From: Carallia brachiata
Taxonomy: Eukaryota > Streptophyta > Magnoliopsida > Malpighiales > Rhizophoraceae
Assembly (NCBI GenBank): GCA_021464245.1
Contig: JADCRB010000026.1
Span: 1,999,333 to 2,063,332 of the forward strand
Reading direction: 5' to 3'
DNA: 64,000 nt
Shown here: piece after piece, positions 61,065 through 64,000 of the stretch
Position numbering within the stretch: the first letter of the stretch is position 1
How the letters are laid out: each line of letters starts with the position of its first letter
Program-made: the position numbers and the translations under genes
The notes under the pieces: model-generated
Seen by the model: the letters and a program-made list of their open reading frames with translations, nothing else
What the model was told of the DNA's origin: nothing
Databases searched by the model: none

Positions 61065-61617
61065 ATGTATATGAATATGAACATGTATTTGCGTATATTG
61101 CTTCTATTAATGCTTTTGTTTGTCTGAAAAACTTCCCTGATTCCAAGGGTTTTTCGGAAGCAAGATTTCGTTGCTTGGGTTTTCAAATTGCTGAAATTTC
61201 AAGCATGGAATATACAATAGAATAGAAAAGAAACTAAACATATTGTTGGCATGTTAGGGTTAATTGGGCACCCTATTTGGTTATTATATATTTGTATCTT
61301 TTGACTTGGCAGTGTTGCTCTTGGCTGTTTGGTGCTTTTACTTGGGGGATTGTTAAAATGGGGTTGTTGATAAGTAATATTCCCTTTGTTATGAAATACT
61401 TCAAACCCTTTTGATTTTATTGTGGTTGCATCTATAAATTGTGATTAGCATTTGTTGGATATAGTCTATGTGATAAAATGATTTTGCTGCCTCTTGCAAG
61501 CTTAATCCATGTTAAGTTGATAATTTTCTTTCGTTTTGTTTTTCCACTCCAGCTTGAACAAGGATATCGATTGTAAGCCTGCTTTTTTGGGCTTTTTCTT
61601 CATTGAATATCAATTGA

Positions 61618-64000
61618 ATGGCTATCGTAACTTGTGGAAGTACACCGGTCACTCAATGGGGTATTCGTCCTCAGTTAATGTTAAGATCCTATGCACCAAG
61701 CCAGATGGTGACATCCCGACAGGTGAGCACATCTTTTTAAGTCTGTCTGTCTCTTGCTTTCTTCCTCTAGAATATCTGAAGTGTCAAATCGGGCAGTTAG
61801 GTTGGAATGTCTTTGTAGTAACATGGTTGACCTAGAAGCATCCCATTAGGCTGCCAGAATCACAATCTACCTATGGGCTTCATGGTAATCATAATGACTG
61901 ATGCTTAATGATCTACTTCAAGGTTTCCTGTTTGGTTCCACCAGGATCCCCATCCTTGCAACTACTCTTGAGATGACATGTAGCTCAAAACTTCTACTCT
62001 CTCGAAAAAACTTATTGCTAGGTGGCAGTGCTAAAGCTATGATGAGTGGGTAACATACAAGAAAAATTAGGAAAATCATCCATTTGCTAAAATGAATAGT
62101 TTCTTCTTCGTGGTTTGACTTATTGATGAGAGCTGGGGGATTAAAAGACAACTAATGAGAAAATAATATCGATCTGTTTGAGGGGATTGGCCTCCAATTG
62201 ATCTCTTGGAGGAGATTAGCCTACAAGTGAGCTAAACAGCTCTGAATTGTAAAAGGTAGCACAATACATATTTATAGGCTTATGGGTCTGACTTAACAAG
62301 TAAGCAAAAGGCCTAATACGGAAGCAAAATCTATCCCTAATATTACTCGCTAAATTATTCCTACCAGTATGTAGAAATACCAAATAAAATATTAAATAAC
62401 ATAATGGATAATAATTTCCTATTTAAGAGGACCCTGTCACTTATCACTCTGTTGACATTGGGACTAGGCTGACCTTCATTGCTGACGTTTGGTGCTCTGT
62501 GAGCATTAGGAATACACATTGAATTCTTCACGTGGTCCTTCCTTATGTGCTGACCAAGCATTCTGTCTGCTGTTCTACTTTGGGGAAGCTGGTTCAGTAA
62601 TCTCTTTAACAACATCTTTAAAGTCTTTCTTTTATATTTTTTTGGAACTCAGAATTTTATTAGCTTTTGGCCTTCAGTAGAAAATTGGATAGTTTTTGAC
62701 TGCTACTGTTTTTGCACCATGTTACGGCTTTCTGAAGGATCTTCAGATTTAGCCTTGAGAAGGATAATATAATGATTTTAAAACCATTTTGCAGCCTCAA
62801 CAACAAGATGAGTTTTTTGGCCGCCCCAAGTTCAAGCTTATTTTCTCGGGATTCCCTTCTTATGGTTTCCTTTGTGGGGCCATCTCAATCTTCGTGTCGG
62901 CGTAGAGGAGCTCGGTTTACAGTTAGAGCTGATACTGTGAGTGTAGATCATTGTTAGTTTTGCTTCCAAATCACAATAGAGGCAGTGATTTTTATTCTGG
63001 TTTTTAATTCTGGGATGCTTAACTTATACAGTTTTCATGAATACAATTTTTATAGTGATGAGAAAATGCCATGTCACTTTGTTTTCATTTGAACACCTTA
63101 TTTACTGTTATGTGTTGTTCTGAGAGGTGGTTTTATCTTATGTGCAGGATTATTACTCTGTTCTTGGAGTGTCGAGAAATGCGAGTAAATCTGAAATTAA
63201 AAGTGGTATGTGCACTTAATCTTCATTTCATATTCTAATGTCCGTTGAGGTGTAGTCTTCACTACTCCGTGAGTCTAAGGAAGGTTTATAAATTGTTGAT
63301 GAACAGATTTATTTTATATATATATATATTTGTCTCTGCCTTTATTTTTATTTCTTTAATTCTCCCTGATGTTTCTGTCCTCATAGTACTATTCTTTCAC
63401 ACATCTCAAACGTTTATGTTTATGAAAATTTACTCACAAATTGACAAGCATGGGTAAAAATTATTACTGTGAGTGATGTCTGTCTGGTAATTATACAAGT
63501 TATAATCTAGTGTAGTTTGGAGAAAATTAAAAGAACTCCACTTAACAAGGTTAGGATTTCCTCCTTTATTTTCTTTTACATATTTTTTACTTGTTGCTGA
63601 AGCTTAGTAGTTTTAGTTAGTGTTGCATGCGTCTTTATAAGCATGTTATTACTGTGACAACTTGTCTCATACTCCTTTGGTGCATGTATTTAATAAAAAT
63701 TGAATTGCCCTGTGAGATTAGTGGCTATATAACACTGCTTAAGCTATCGATGTGTTGTCTGACATTGATTGATATTGGACAGCAGAGACATGTTTGCTAT
63801 GGCTACTGAAAATTGTCTTTTTTGATAATCAAAATATTTAGATATGTAGGGATTTGAACCTCCCAAGATTTCCTTTCGAACCGAATGAAGTGAGGTGGCC
63901 ATCAATCTCGAGCCTAGTGGTTATAGTTACTTCTAATCTGACTTTGGGGCAAAGGTTGGCTGGAGGATGGTTCTGATTTTATCGATCCTTAAGATGGAAG
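61618..64000 (+). CDS. DJA6: Chloroplast DnaJ (HSP40) co-chaperone, 5' part
   Basis: Gene runs off the window. Class I J-proteins of this type (DJA5/DJA6 in Arabidopsis) work with plastid Hsp70; in Arabidopsis they are linked to iron-sulphur cluster assembly. Coding exons seen: 61618-61722 (MAIVTCGSTPVTQWGIRPQL, then MLRSYAPSQMVTSRQ), 62808-62936 (MSFLAAPSSSLFSRDSLLMV to GARFTVRADT) and 63148-63205 (DYYSVLGVSRNASKSEIKS, start of the J domain, ending in split codon G|). The J-domain HPD, G/F region and zinc fingers must lie beyond 64000. A 5' UTR intron (61024-61552) precedes exon 2, whose acceptor is TTTCCACTCCAG. The acceptor at 62807 is odd: the strong TTTTGCAG at 62794 gives a frame with an early stop, while AACAACAAG just before ATG keeps the frame. 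Residues 1-75 are a chloroplast transit peptide. DJA5 or DJA6 cannot be chosen from this part. Confidence 0.85.
62180..62640 (-). mobile_element. Retrotransposon remnant in DnaJ intron
   Basis: On the minus strand, an open stretch at 62615-62440 (LLKRLLNQLPQSRTADRMLG, then QHIRKDHVKNSMCI) ends near GTGATAAGTGACAGGGTCC. AT-rich DNA follows, with TTTAGCGAG and CCTATAAATATG (TATA-like), then TTGTAGGCTAATCTCCTCCA. This arrangement, a short basic ORF end followed by LTR-like sequence with a TATA box, suggests a gypsy-type pol end and LTR. No second LTR or target duplication was found, so the class is a guess. Confidence 0.35.

Noticed and set aside
60755..61225. 156-codon frame over the DnaJ 5' UTR
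   Set aside because: It runs through (CT)n, (GAA)n and (CATA)n repeats and across a probable intron; the real start MAIVTCGSTP is at 61618.
63835..63920. B-box-like GGTTCAAATCCC on the minus strand as a SINE or tRNA
   Set aside because: No matching A box at the right distance, no cloverleaf, no poly(A) tail or target duplication that I could support.

Overview
The window looks like nuclear DNA of a eudicot plant, plausibly a woody rosid; I do not name a species. Reasons: AT-rich intergenic DNA, short spliced genes with GT-AG introns, chloroplast transit peptides, plant-only families (tau glutathione transferase, ORGAN SIZE RELATED, isopentenyltransferase) and plant-type LINE, SINE, MITE, hAT and LTR elements. 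There are no bacterial or viral genes and no CRISPR array.

Layout. 0-12.7 kb is gene-poor and carries a possible hAT-like repeat, a fold-back element with a perfect 9-bp target duplication (5.3-5.8 kb) and a decayed LINE (about 6.0-8.5 kb). 13.2-16.5 kb holds a four-exon mitochondrial-carrier gene of the BTL3 type; its first exon needs two frame corrections. A tRNA-derived SINE follows at 16.8 kb. 20.2-25.3 kb is a tandem duplication of a tau GST gene: copy 1 has a frameshift and no TATA box, copy 2 is open. Both keep an as-1-like promoter element, and each copy gained a different small transposon afterwards. 26.4-29.8 kb (minus strand) is a complete six-exon UBP3/UBP4 deubiquitinase gene with one GC-AG intron. 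32.2-34.3 kb is the two-exon gene for chloroplast ribosomal protein L29.

35.4-42 kb is a nest of dead elements: a type-B response-regulator receiver fragment, a decayed Ty1-copia element (minus strand), and a LINE RNase H remnant split by a young 1.95-kb non-autonomous LTR element with a perfect 5-bp target duplication. A duplicated 0.2-kb block follows, one copy split by a 624-bp inverted-repeat element. 43.8-44.6 kb is a cytokinin isopentenyltransferase ORF without a visible start codon. 46.1-46.5 kb is a 5'-truncated LINE with target-site duplication.

46.9-57.2 kb is the most unusual part. Hairpin-like repeats lead into four tandem units of about 1.85-2.2 kb. Only the fourth runs on into a 60-codon ORF encoding an OSR1/ARGOS-type membrane domain. 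The array therefore looks like repeated amplification of the upstream region of an organ-size microprotein gene. A 634-bp hAT-type element with perfect 12-bp ends and an 8-bp target duplication follows. The window ends inside a chloroplast DnaJ gene (DJA5/DJA6 type), seen as 5' UTR plus three coding exons.

From memory, Arabidopsis has UBP3 near DJA5 on chromosome 4, UBP4 near DJA6 on chromosome 2, and BTL3 near RPL29 on chromosome 5. The window thus mixes two ancestral gene neighbourhoods. The genes do not form one pathway; the window is an ordinary gene-sparse plant region shaped by transposons and tandem duplication.
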